Shown: in pieces, positions 1-7,400 of the stretch
How positions within the stretch are numbered: the stretch's first letter is position 1
Layout: the number at the start of each line of letters is the position of its first letter
DNA from: Chitinivibrionia bacterium
GTDB lineage: Bacteria; Krumholzibacteriota; Krumholzibacteriia; WVZY01
Assembly: GCA_016208665.1 (NCBI GenBank)
Contig: JACQXT010000029.1
Coordinates: 1 to 7,603, forward strand
Reading direction: 5' to 3'
Length of the DNA: 7,603 nt
Program-made: the position numbers and the translations under genes
The notes under the pieces: model-generated
What the model saw: only the letters and a program-made list of their open reading frames with translations
Databases searched by the model: none
What the model was told of the DNA's origin: nothing

Positions 1-1191
1 ATGCATCCTCCGGATTGGCTGCCGGTTTGCACGGCTTTGAATTTTTTCCTGCCGGGCATGCCGCCGCCTATTTTGTGGATGTTATTCCGTAAGGTGATGC
101 CCATGGGAATCTCCACAAGCCCCGTATTGGTTATCTTGCCGACCAGCGAGAAGATCTTTGTTCCCGTGCTCCCCTTAGTGCCGAATTGCATGAACCATTC
201 CGCGCCGTTGTTGACGATGAGGGGCACATTCGCCCATGTCTCTACGTTGTTCAGCACGGTGGGGCGATTCCAGAGTCCTTTAATGTTGGAGCGGACGTAT
301 TTCGGCCTGGGCTCTCCCGCCTTGCCCTCCAGTGCCGTCATCAACGCCGTCGATTCGCCGCACACGAACGCGCCCGCCCCCTTGTGCACCTTAACGGTAA
401 AATCGAATCCGGAGCCGAGAATGTTTTCCCCGAGCAGGCCGTACTCGCCGGCCTGCGCGATCGCGCGCGCGATGTTCTCCACCGCGAGCGGGTATTCCTG
501 CCGAACGTAGACATACCCTTCGTGCGCGCCGATGGCATATCCGCCGATGATCAATCCCTCGAGGATCGAATGCGGGTTTCCCTCGAGAAGCGCCCGATCC
601 ATGAATGCCACGGGGTCTCCTTCGTCCGCCCCTGCCCCGGATGTTCGATTTCTTGACTTCCTCCAGGACCGCTTCCGGGGTCATCCGGAACAGGGCCTTG
701 ACCAGCGCGGAATAGCCCTCTATCGACAGGTAATCATCGATGCTCTTCGAATCAATCTTGATGTTGCTGGAGAGTAGAGTGCGCATTTGATGCCTATAGA
801 ACGGTATCTCGCACTCCCGGGCCGCCCGTTCGCCGCTGTGGGGATCCGTATACACGAGCCGCTCGACCGTCTTCTTCTCGCCGATTGTCCGCGCGACGAT
901 CTCCGGCACGTCCTTCGGCGTTACGCCCAGGTAGCAGATCTCTTCGGGGCGGATCACTACGACCGGGCCCCGCTCGCAAAAGCCGGGACACCCAGTTCCC
1001 TTCGTATCCACGGCCGCCGCCAACCCCTGCTCTTTCAGTTCCGTCTTGAAGGCCTCTATCACGTCGGCGGCGCCGTAGGCGAGGCATCCGGTGCCTGCAC
1101 AGACGGAGATGCAGGGTTTGTCCGGGCCGCCCCTCGTACGCAGTTCTTCTCTGTACCGCACCAATGTTTCCGGCGAATCAAACCGAGCCAT
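1..1191 (-). CDS. bamH: NuoF-like NADH/FMN subunit with N-terminal [2Fe-2S] domain (BamH-like); frame broken at ~625-631, 3' end cut by window
   Basis: From ATG 1191 (preceded by AGGGGA at 1202-1197) the frame encodes a thioredoxin-like [2Fe-2S] domain with C31-x4-C36 and C68-x3-C72, as in HoxF/HymB-type NuoF proteins. The NuoF core follows, as far as [10 protein letters not shown] (G189). There the first frame turns into Arg-rich nonsense and ends at 391. A second frame takes over at once: [19 protein letters not shown] from 629, then [35 protein letters not shown] and QTGSQSGGC, open to the window edge. In intact relatives about 25 residues (GGFPTG-x-KW through YV-x-CN) separate these two parts and form much of the FMN-binding loop. 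About 80 bp therefore seem deleted, out of frame. NuoF binds NADH, FMN and, near the C-terminus outside this window, a [4Fe-4S] cluster. As written, no functional protein can be made: it is either a pseudogene or a sequence error. Confidence 0.85.
625..631 (-). other. Apparent ~80-bp deletion/frameshift junction in bamH
   Basis: At this junction the codons for GRGG (first frame) run directly into those for ADEGDP (second frame). The short string GCGG is readable in both: as part of the Gly-Gly codons of GRGG, and as the Ala codon plus the first base of Asp in ADEG. It could be the microhomology at which the intervening FMN-loop segment was lost. The size estimate rests on remembered NuoF family spacing and is 3n+2. 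Confidence 0.75.
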
Positions 1192-1200
1192 CGTGTTCCC

Positions 1201-1668
1201 CTATGTGTGCTCTTTCAGTATATCTGCCGTTTCGGCCGTCGAAACTCTGCCGTGTGTTTTGCCGTCGATCTCCACCACCGGCCCCAAGGCACAGCAGCCG
1301 AGACAGTTGACCGTATCCAGGCTGAATGCGAGCTCCGCGTCCGTTTCGCCCGCACGTATGCCCGTGAGATCCTGCACCGATTCCAGAATCCGCGCGGCGC
1401 CGCGTACGTGGCAGGCCGTGCCCATGCAGATATGCACCTGGTGGCGTCCCTTCGGCACCAAACTGAAAGCCTTGTAGAAGGTGGCAACCTGCCGTATCCG
1501 CGACATCGGAACCTGCATCTTCTCGCCGACACGCCGGAGCGCCGCCGCGGGAAGCCAATGATTTTCATCCTGAATATCCAGCAGGATTTGAATGAGCGAA
1601 TCGGCTGCGGCTCGGTGTTTATCGATGATTCGATCGATTGCCTTGGTATCCATTGCCTGCTCCCTCAT
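1201..1668 (-). CDS. bamG: NuoE-like [2Fe-2S] subunit (BamG-like)
   Basis: A 155-residue homologue of the 24-kDa NADH dehydrogenase subunit (NuoE/HoxE/HymA type), close to the usual family length. The N-terminal half is the helical NuoE region (DSLIQILLDIQDENHWLP, then RIRQVATFYKAF). The C-terminal half is a thioredoxin-like fold with four [2Fe-2S] ligands in C-x4-C (CMGTAC) and C-x3-C (CLGCC) motifs. It probably relays electrons from the FMN of the NuoF-like partner encoded next. The longest start, ATG 1668, lies 6 bases after the bamF stop, with GAGGGA very close to it. A second ATG at 1653 (MDTKAID) has AGGGAG at 6-base spacing and may be the true start, giving 150 residues. Its stop is separated from bamH by 9 bases. 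The family call is firm. Confidence 0.9.
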   Translation of the reverse strand: MREQAMDTKAIDRIIDKHRAAADSLIQILLDIQDENHWLPAAALRRVGEKMQVPMSRIRQVATFYKAFSLVPKGRHQVHICMGTACHVRGAARILESVQDLTGIRAGETDAELAFSLDTVNCLGCCALGPVVEIDGKTHGRVSTAETADILKEHT

Positions 1669-1674
1669 TGTCCC

Positions 1675-2460
1675 TCACACGCGACCCCCACTACGGGCGA
1701 GTGAATAGCGCTTGCTCTCAGTATCGTACGCGACCAGCCCTTTTCGCGAGGATCTATTCATGTGTTTCGTCACTTCGGACGGATCGAGCCCCAGCATCCT
1801 CGATATCTCGCCGGTCGAAAGCGGTTCCGTTCGAAGGAGCGACACGATCCTGCTGACGGTCAACTCGCCGCCGATCAGTTCATCGAAGAGCTTCTGCACC
1901 GCGCCGCTCGTGAAAAACTCATGATACGCCCGTTCCGACCTTGCGGGCGCCCTCAGCTTCTCCCGTTCCACCAGCCGGAGGTACGGAATCAATGTCCGGA
2001 CCGCATCGAGATCGCGCTTCAGCGTTTTCTTCTCGATTCCCTCGGCTTTGCCGATGGGGCCCAGCTCCTTCACTTTTCCGGTGAAATTGTTGACGACCTC
2101 CGCCAGCCGATTGCCGTCGCCTCCGGACATGAACTCTATGCCCAGCCGTTCGGGATTCAGGCCGATGCGCCGCATGATGTTCTTGCATATGTACGTGTTG
2201 CCAAGCGCATCGTAATTGCCGTGCGTGACGTAGTTGCATTCGTTGAGTTTGCAGCCGCCGATGAGCACGCCGTCCTGCCCGTTCGCGAAGGCTCTGAATA
2301 TGAATTCGAGGTCGACTCTGCCCGAACACATGACGCGAATGAGCCTGATTTCATCCGTATACTGCAGCCGGGAAACTCCGGCCGTATCCGCCGCGCCGTA
2401 TGCTCACCAGTGGCACACGAAACCGATTATTCTCGGCTTGAATTCAAAACCCGGACTCAT
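1675..2460 (-). CDS. bamF: MvhD-like [2Fe-2S] protein with C-terminal winged-helix-like domain, predicted selenoprotein (BamF-like)
   Basis: The gene reads as 261 residues if the TGA at residue 19 is selenocysteine. Residues 1 to about 140 are the MvhD/FlpD-type domain (hydrogenase iron-sulfur delta subunit): GFVCHW-U-AYGAADTAGVSR, then VMCSGRVD (C45) and GGCKLNEC (C70, C75), with C92 further on. MvhD binds a [2Fe-2S] cluster and hands electrons to HdrA, which matches the HdrA-like gene just upstream. About residues 195-261 look like a winged helix-turn-helix (LSTGEISRMLGLDPSEV then KGLVAY). The ATG at 2460 has an excellent ribosome-binding site, AGGAGGTGA at 2474-2466. A caller that treats TGA as stop would start at the internal ATG at 2331, which has no comparable site and loses the cluster-binding N-terminus. 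It lies 51 bases after bamE and 6 bases before bamG. In Bam systems this subunit probably connects the NADH-oxidising BamGH module to BamE. Confidence 0.88.
2365..2384 (-). promoter_or_regulatory. Putative bacterial SECIS hairpin in bamF
   Basis: In the mRNA, C2384-G2365 and G2383-U2366 followed by the five pairs GCCGG (2382-2378) with CCGGC (2371-2367) close a six-base loop AGUUUC (2377-2372). The loop starts 27 bases after the UGA and carries a G in its first two bases, as bacterial SECIS elements do. The stem is GC-rich and largely perfect, stronger than the one in bamE. It was found by eye; folding energy was not computed. Confidence 0.7.
2404..2406 (-). other. In-frame TGA predicted to encode selenocysteine (BamF residue 19)
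   Basis: The codons on both sides spell the MvhD signature: GFVCHW before and AYGAADTAGVSR after. Most MvhD relatives have Cys at the TGA position, three residues after the first conserved Cys (C16-H-W-U19). Sec at this place is known in the VhuD selenoproteins of methanogens. From memory, a selenocysteine was also reported in the Geobacter Bam complex. The strong ribosome-binding site upstream of this TGA shows that translation is meant to start before it. Confidence 0.92.
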
Positions 2461-2465
2461 GGTCT

Positions 2466-2474
2466 TCACCTCCT
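2466..2474 (-). promoter_or_regulatory. Strong ribosome-binding site for bamF
   Basis: AGGAGGTGA, with its GGAGG core 8 bases before the ATG at 2460, is the best Shine-Dalgarno match in the window. It decides the start of bamF upstream of the in-frame TGA, which supports Sec recoding over initiation at the internal ATG at 2331. Confidence 0.85.
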
Positions 2475-2511
2475 GCATCGGCCGTTCCGCCCCGCATCCA
2501 CTCGGTAATCC

Positions 2512-5500
2512 TCACGCGTCTCCGACTCCCGCGTCGATTTCCCGCATGATCTCTTCATCCGTGCCGGCCGCATCGATCTGGCTCAGGATTGCATCATCGG
2601 TAAAGTGCTTCAGCACGATCGCCCGCGTCGGACATTTCGTGCAGCACAGGCCGTCTCCTTTGCAGAGAATCGGATTGACACGGGCCTTCGCGCCCGCCGG
2701 CGTGTCGCAAAACTCGATAGCTCCGTACGTGCACGCGGTGATGCACGCCCCGCACGACACGCAATCGTCCTCCGCAACTTCGCAGACGGAACCCGAGGCC
2801 ACAACCGTGTCGTGCGACAGCAGCGTGAGAACTCGCCCCGCGGCGCCGCATGCCTGGCTGATCGTTTCTTCGATATGCTTCGGATAGTGCGCCATCCCAC
2901 AGAGAAACACGCCTTCGGCGGCACACTCGACCGGGCGCAATTTGACGTGCGCTTCCTTGAAATAACCGTCGGGATTCAACGTGACTTTGAACAATCCGGC
3001 AATTTCCCCGGCGTGCGGCGAAGGAACGACGGCCGCCGCCAGCGACAAGATATCGGCATCCAGTTGAATACGGCAGCCCAGGATGGGATCCGGCACGGTG
3101 ATCCGCAGGCAGGGCGCGCCCGCATCGTTCACGGCCGCTTCCACCTCGGGCTTGTCATCCGGCTCGTATTGGATGAACGTCACGCCTTTGTCCGCCGCTT
3201 CCCGGTAGTAGTCCTCTTTGAGCCCATACGTCCTCATGTCCCGGAAGAGAACATAGATCGCCATCGAGGGATTGAGCTCTTTGAGCTTCAGGGCGTTCTT
3301 AATGGCATGGCCGCAGCATACCCGGCTGCAGTAGTTTCTATCCTCGTTTCTGCAGCCGACGCATTGGATCATCGCCATGCTCCGGGCATTGACAACCGTT
3401 TCATCTCCCGCGGCGATCTTTTCGCCCAGCTCGAGGTGAGTGACCACCCTGTCGTTCTCGCCGTAGAGATACTCGGCCGGCCGATAGACCTCGGCGCCGA
3501 TCGCGATGACGGAGGCGCCGTGCTTGATCTCTTTCCTCCCGCCGCCGGATTCGAGAATCGTGGTGAAGTTCCCCACGTATCCGGAAACGCTCTTGATGGC
3601 GGCTTCATGGGATACGTGTATCAGGGGGTTCCGGTACACCGACCGTATCAAATCGTCCACATGCGCCTGAACGTCCATTCCCTCGAGCGTGGCGTGTATT
3701 CTCCGCGCCATACCGCCCAGTTCCCTGGTCTTTTCAACGAGGTGAACCTGATAACCCTGCCTGGCGATGGAGAGCGCGCAGGTCATGCCGGCGATGCCTC
3801 CGCCGACCACCAGAGTCGTCTTGTTGACCGGAAGGTCGAACTCCGCGAGCGGTTCCAAGTGGCCGGCCCGCGCCACCGACATCCGGATGATGTCCTTCGC
3901 CTTCCGCGTCGCCTCTTCCTTCTGTTTCGAATGCACCCACGAGCATTGCTCACGTATATTCGCCATCTCGCAGAAGTATTGATTGAGCCCCGCCTCCCGG
4001 AGGGTATCCCTGAACAGCGGTTCGAGCGTTCTGGGAGAGCAGGCCGCGATAACCACGCGGTTGAGGCCCTTTTCTTCCGCGAGATCCGTTATTTCCTTGA
4101 TGGCGTTGTTGGCGCATGAAAAGAGCTGTTCCTGAGCGTGGACGACGTTCGGCAGCCCCCGTGCGTATTCGACGGTCGACGGAACATTCACGACGCTCCC
4201 GATATTCGTCCCGCAATGACAGACGAAAACGCCGATTCGCGGCTCCTGACCGGCGACGTCCCGCTCCGGCGGATATACCCTCTCCCGGGACAGCTTGCCC
4301 CGCCGGTAGCCGAGATGTTCGCCGCAGCGGGCGCCGGCCGCACCGGCACCGAACACCGATTCAGGGATATCGATCGGGCCTTGCAATCCGCCGCTCACGA
4401 ATATCCCGGGTCTGGTGGTCTCCATCGGATTCTCGGGACGCGCCTTGGAGAATCCGTGCGAATTAAGTTCGATCCCGAATGTCTCGACAAGACCGCGGGC
4501 ATCGGCAGGAGGACTCAAGCCGACGGACAATACCACCATATCGAATTCTTCCTCTTGCACGCCGCGGTCGGTTGTCGCGTATCTTACGACGACGTTCCTG
4601 CTTTCGGGAACCTCTCTCGCGATCGACGTGTAACTCCTGATGAAGCGAACGCCGGGGAGTCGCTCCGCTCTCTGATAGTAGCGCTCGAAATCCTTGCCGA
4701 ATGCGCGAATGTCGTTGTGGAACACCGTGCACTTCGCTTCCGCATCGTGCTCCTTGGCCAGTATCACCTGCTTCTGCGTATACGTGCAGCATACGCCCGA
4801 GCAATAGCTGTTCTCCCCCGGGGTGACCCGCCGCGAGCCGACGCATTGAATCCAGGCGATGTTCCGCGGATGTTTCTTGTCGGATGCGCGCAGTATGTTG
4901 CCTTGATACGGCCCGGTGGCGGACAGCAAACGTTCGAAGTCCACGCCGGTGACCACGTTCTGCATCGTTCCATACCCGTATTCCTCCACCGCCGCGGGAT
5001 CGAACGGCGCAACGCCGGCCGACAGGATGATCGTCCCTACGTTAATCTCCATTTTTTCGGCCGTTTGCCTGAAATCGACGGCCTCGTTCTGGCACACGCC
5101 CACGCAGATGTCGCACTTGCCTTCTTTAAGGTTGAGGCAATTTTCATCGATGTACGCGACGAGCGGAATCGCCTGGGAGAAATACACGTGAACGGCCTTG
5201 CCGCTCGCTATCTCCTGGTTGAATATGTCCGGGGATGCCTTCGGGCAGTATCGAACGCAGGTCCTGCAACCGGTGCATCTGTCCTCGACGATGTACCGTG
5301 GCTTCTTTACGAGGGTGACCGTGAAGTCGCCCACGTCTCCTGATACGCTCTTTACTTCGGCGTATGTCAGGACTTCTATATTTTGATGACGGCCGACCTC
5401 GACCATTTTAGGTGCGAGAATTCATATGGAGCAGTCGTTGGTCGGAAAGGTCTTATCGAGCTGCGCCATGTGGCCGCCGATGCTCGGACCTTTCTCCACC

Positions 5501-5613
5501 AGGTAGACCTTGAATCCCGCGCCGGCCATATCGAGCGCGGCTTGAATACCGCTGATCCCGCCGCCGACGACGAGCACGTCACCAAAATTTCCTTCGACAG
5601 GAACGTTTCCCAC
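2512..5613 (-). CDS. bamE: HdrA-like tandem flavoprotein, predicted selenoprotein (BamE-like); TGA at 5424-5422 read as Sec
   Basis: This is one 1033-residue gene, provided the in-frame TGA at residue 64 is read as selenocysteine. It is a duplicated HdrA. Half 1: Rossmann FAD motif G17-x-G19-x-x-G22, then FPTNDCSI-U64-ILAPKM, where HdrA relatives have Cys or Sec; two [4Fe-4S] motifs at C113/C116/C119/C123 and C159/C167/C170/C174. Middle: the HdrA segment starting [10 protein letters not shown] (C465, C467), with C500 and AACSPR (C525). Half 2: a second FAD motif G604-x-G606-x-x-G609 and a C751/C754/C762/C766-C767 cluster, but no CxxC/Sec site. C-terminus: ferredoxin motifs C951/C954/C957/C961 and C984/C990-C991/C994, the latter with Asp987 where Cys is common. 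HdrA flavoproteins are the bifurcating core of Hdr complexes, so BamE probably passes electrons between BamF-H and BamD. The start is GTG at 5613, 9 bases after AAAGGA (5628-5623). An annotation without recoding would begin at ATG 5406 and lose the first FAD loop. Confidence 0.88.
5389..5406 (-). promoter_or_regulatory. Putative bacterial SECIS hairpin in bamE
   Basis: In the mRNA, a stem of A5406-U5389, U5405-G5390, G5404-C5391, G5403-C5392, U5402-G5393 and C5401-G5394 closes a six-base loop GAGGUC (5400-5395). The loop begins 22 bases after the UGA, within the spacing range reported for bacterial SECIS elements, and has a G in its first two positions as expected. The GGU in the loop also recalls the Escherichia coli fdhF element. 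The pairing was done by eye and includes two G-U pairs; folding energy was not computed. Confidence 0.6.
5422..5424 (-). other. In-frame TGA predicted to encode selenocysteine (BamE residue 64)
   Basis: The codons before the TGA give FPTNDCSI and those after give [10 protein letters not shown], which together are the conserved HdrA N-terminal motif. HdrA relatives carry Cys or Sec in the TGA position, three residues after the conserved Cys (here C61-S-I-U64). Frame is preserved on both sides without any indel. Sec at the corresponding site of HdrA is known in some methanogens. A nonsense mutation is possible but unlikely, given the downstream hairpin and a second recoded gene next door. Confidence 0.9.
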
Positions 5614-5644
5614 GCGTCTGCGTCCTTTCGCGTTTTTCAGGCTG

Positions 5645-6796
5645 TTAAATCACTTCACGAACGATTTCCGTTATATCCTTTATTTCGATTGTGTCTTCCA
5701 GTTCGAGAATAACGCGGCTGTCCTCGAACATCGTAATGCAGTAGGGACACGCCGTCGCCATCACTTCGGCTCCGGCGGCGCGCGCTTGTTCAAGTCTGAT
5801 GTCGGAGAATCTATCTCCTTTCGGCGTCTCCATCCACACCCTGCCGCCTCCCCCGCCGCAGCACAGGCTGTTATTCCGCGAAGCGGCCATCTCATTGAGC
5901 GTCAATCCGGGGATGCTCCGCAGAATCGCTCGAGGCTCGTCATAGACGCCGTTATGCCGCCCCAGGTAGCACGGATCGTGGTACGTCACGTTCTTCCCGT
6001 ACGCGCCTTTGATCTCGAGCCGTCCGTGTTCGATGAGTTCGTGCACGAGCTGCGACATATGAACGACGTCGAAGTTCACCATGAACTCGGGATACTCGTT
6101 CTTGAAAGTCTCGTAGCAATGGGGTGAGGAAACGACGATCTTCCTGACTCCGGAGTCGATGAACGCCTTGATGTTTTCCTTTGCAAGGCTCTTGTAGACG
6201 TCTTCGGCGCCCGTCTTGCGGATGCGCTCGCCGCAACAGCTTTCCCTGGCGCCCAGAATGCCGAAATCGACGCCGGCCTTGTTCAAAATGTCGACCGCGG
6301 CCTCCGCGACTCTTTTCATTCTCGGGTCATAGCTCGAGTAGCAGCATCCGAAAAAGAGGATTTCCATATTCTCGGCGAACGGCTTGACGGGCAGGTCCCT
6401 CGCCCAATCGGCCCGCTTTGCCCTGTCTTCGTTGAGGGGATTTCCTTCGGCGGCGAGACTCGCCGCTGCAGCCTTGACGGCCTCGGCGGACGGGGCGAAG
6501 ACATCATACTTCGACGCGAGCCTGCGCAGGGAGATTCCGAGCTCGATTTGGTCGACGCCCCTGGGGCATTTCTCCGGACAGGTTCCGCAGGTCGTGCAGC
6601 GCCAGATGTCGTCGCTCTCGATCTCCGTCAGGCCGAAGGCGGCCTCGCGGATGATCTTGCGAATGCTGAACGTTCGAACGCTGTTCCACGGGCATACGGC
6701 ATCGCACGTTCCGCATTGATAGCAGAGCCGGTAGGTATGGCCGCCGGCCTTCTTGATCTCGTCTATGATTTCTATGAACGGTGCTTTCGTCTCCAC
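5645..6796 (-). CDS. bamD: HdrD-like heterodisulfide-reductase-type FeS protein with two CCG domains (BamD-like)
   Basis: The frame encodes two ferredoxin motifs followed by two cysteine-rich CCG domains, the layout of HdrD/GlpC-type proteins. With a GTG start at 6796 the protein is 383 residues: C25, C28, C31, C35 ([12 protein letters not shown]) and C67, C70, C73, C77 ([12 protein letters not shown]) bind two [4Fe-4S] clusters. CCG domain 1 has C151-C152, C187-C188 (ESCCGE) and C227 (SPHCYETF, final Cys replaced by Thr, as I recall for HdrD relatives). CCG domain 2 is complete, with C276, C312-C313 (LCCGGGGG), C350 and C353. In Bam complexes this subunit is thought to link the HdrA-like flavoprotein with BamBC. 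The frame stays open upstream to 7003, but those ~69 codons overlap bamC and read as Arg/Trp-rich nonsense, so I start at the GTG just before ETKAPFIE. No ATG is available there and its ribosome-binding site is weak. There are 70 bases between bamC and this start. Confidence 0.85.
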   Translation of the reverse strand: METKAPFIEIIDEIKKAGGHTYRLCYQCGTCDAVCPWNSVRTFSIRKIIREAAFGLTEIESDDIWRCTTCGTCPEKCPRGVDQIELGISLRRLASKYDVFAPSAEAVKAAAASLAAEGNPLNEDRAKRADWARDLPVKPFAENMEILFFGCCYSSYDPRMKRVAEAAVDILNKAGVDFGILGARESCCGERIRKTGAEDVYKSLAKENIKAFIDSGVRKIVVSSPHCYETFKNEYPEFMVNFDVVHMSQLVHELIEHGRLEIKGAYGKNVTYHDPCYLGRHNGVYDEPRAILRSIPGLTLNEMAASRNNSLCCGGGGGRVWMETPKGDRFSDIRLEQARAAGAEVMATACPYCITMFEDSRVILELEDTIEIKDITEIVREVI

Positions 6797-6866
6797 GATT
6801 GTTCCGATCTTCGCGACGCTTCCGGCTTGAATGCCCGGACTCCGCGCCGGCGCGAATATGCGCGCA
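6797..6866 (-). other. bamC-bamD spacer
   Basis: Seventy bases separate the bamC stop from the chosen GTG start of bamD. An ATG overlaps the bamC stop (TGATG, ATG at 6867), but it opens a different frame, rich in Arg and Ser, and not the HdrD frame. I see no clear hairpin terminator or promoter. This is the longest non-coding gap between genes if the bamD start is right. Confidence 0.5.
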
Positions 6867-7400
6867 TCAGCCCTTCTTCGACATTCGAGCCACGGCATCC
6901 ACGAGCTTCGGCAGGCCGTATTTGTCCGCCAGCGATTCCAGTCCGATCTCGAGCTCTTCCGGTTTCTTCTCCTCTTCTTCCACTTCCGCCTCCCGTTCTT
7001 CATATTTCAGGACATCGTTGAGGCACCACGTGACGCAGAGCGGTTTTTCTTCACCTTCGCACATATCGCACTTCAAAGGCAGACCCGAATCCGGTTCTTT
7101 GAACAAATCCCGCGAGGGGCAAGCGGCTCTGCAGAAGCCGCATTCGTCGTATTCCTTGCCGTCTATTACGTATATGTCGCGGCCGGCGCACTCCGACGGC
7201 GCATATTCGCCAGCGAACACCGGAAGCCAGATGTCCTTCAGCCGGTGACTGATCACACGGATGCGCGATCGAGCCGGATTGATGCTGCTGTACTTCGGCT
7301 CGGCATGGAACGCCGAGCAGATAATCTCGCACCCCCGGCAGCCGTTGCACTTGTCGGCGTCAACTCGGATTGTCTTTATCTTTTTCTTGACCGTGGCCAT
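6867..7400 (-). CDS. bamC: Ferredoxin-like electron-transfer subunit, three predicted [4Fe-4S] clusters (BamC-like)
   Basis: A 177-residue cytoplasmic iron-sulfur protein; no signal peptide or membrane segment is visible. Cysteines fall in the pattern of the DmsB/HycB-type polyferredoxins: C18, C21, C24, C28 (CNGCRGC then C), C87, C90, C94 (CGFCRAAC) with C71 as a possible extra ligand, and C111, C114, C122, C126. This suits about three [4Fe-4S] clusters. In Bam complexes BamC pairs with the tungsten subunit BamB and feeds electrons to it; the immediate upstream AOR-type gene fits that. The region after the last cysteine (about residues 133-151) is strongly acidic, rich in Glu, and probably a surface or docking element. 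The ATG at 7400 lies 9 bases after a GAGGGA ribosome-binding site (7415-7410) located inside the preceding gene. The family call is firm; the partner assignment follows from gene order. Confidence 0.85.
   Translation of the reverse strand: MATVKKKIKTIRVDADKCNGCRGCEIICSAFHAEPKYSSINPARSRIRVISHRLKDIWLPVFAGEYAPSECAGRDIYVIDGKEYDECGFCRAACPSRDLFKEPDSGLPLKCDMCEGEEKPLCVTWCLNDVLKYEEREAEVEEEEKKPEELEIGLESLADKYGLPKLVDAVARMSKKG

Noticed and set aside
391..627. First-frame continuation of bamH past GRGG as a genuine C-terminus
   Set aside because: The residues after G189 are Arg-rich without NuoF similarity, while the shifted frame over the same bases gives clear NuoF sequence.
2461..2514. TGA at the end of bamE (2514-2512) as a third Sec codon giving a BamE-BamF fusion
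   Set aside because: The protein ends where HdrA proteins normally end, the bridge has no homology, the only nearby hairpin is a 3-bp stem, and bamF has its own strong ribosome-binding site.
2605..5343. Long open frames on the plus strand (about 504 codons at 2605-4119 and 401 codons at 4138-5343)
   Set aside because: They lie antisense to bamE, are rich in Arg, His and Pro with no recognisable domain, and arise from the GC-rich codon pattern of the real minus-strand gene.
2512..5406. bamE starting at ATG 5406 as a complete gene
   Set aside because: This start lies inside the conserved HdrA motif and lacks the first FAD-binding loop, while the upstream 63 codons encode precisely the missing part in the same frame.
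6865..6867. ATG overlapping the bamC stop (TGATG) as the bamD start
   Set aside because: It is out of frame with the HdrD coding frame and encodes a low-complexity Arg/Ser stretch.
6797..7003. N-terminal extension of bamD to the ATG at 7003
   Set aside because: The extra residues overlap bamC coding sequence in another frame, are Arg/Trp-rich, and do not resemble HdrD; homology begins just after the GTG at 6796.
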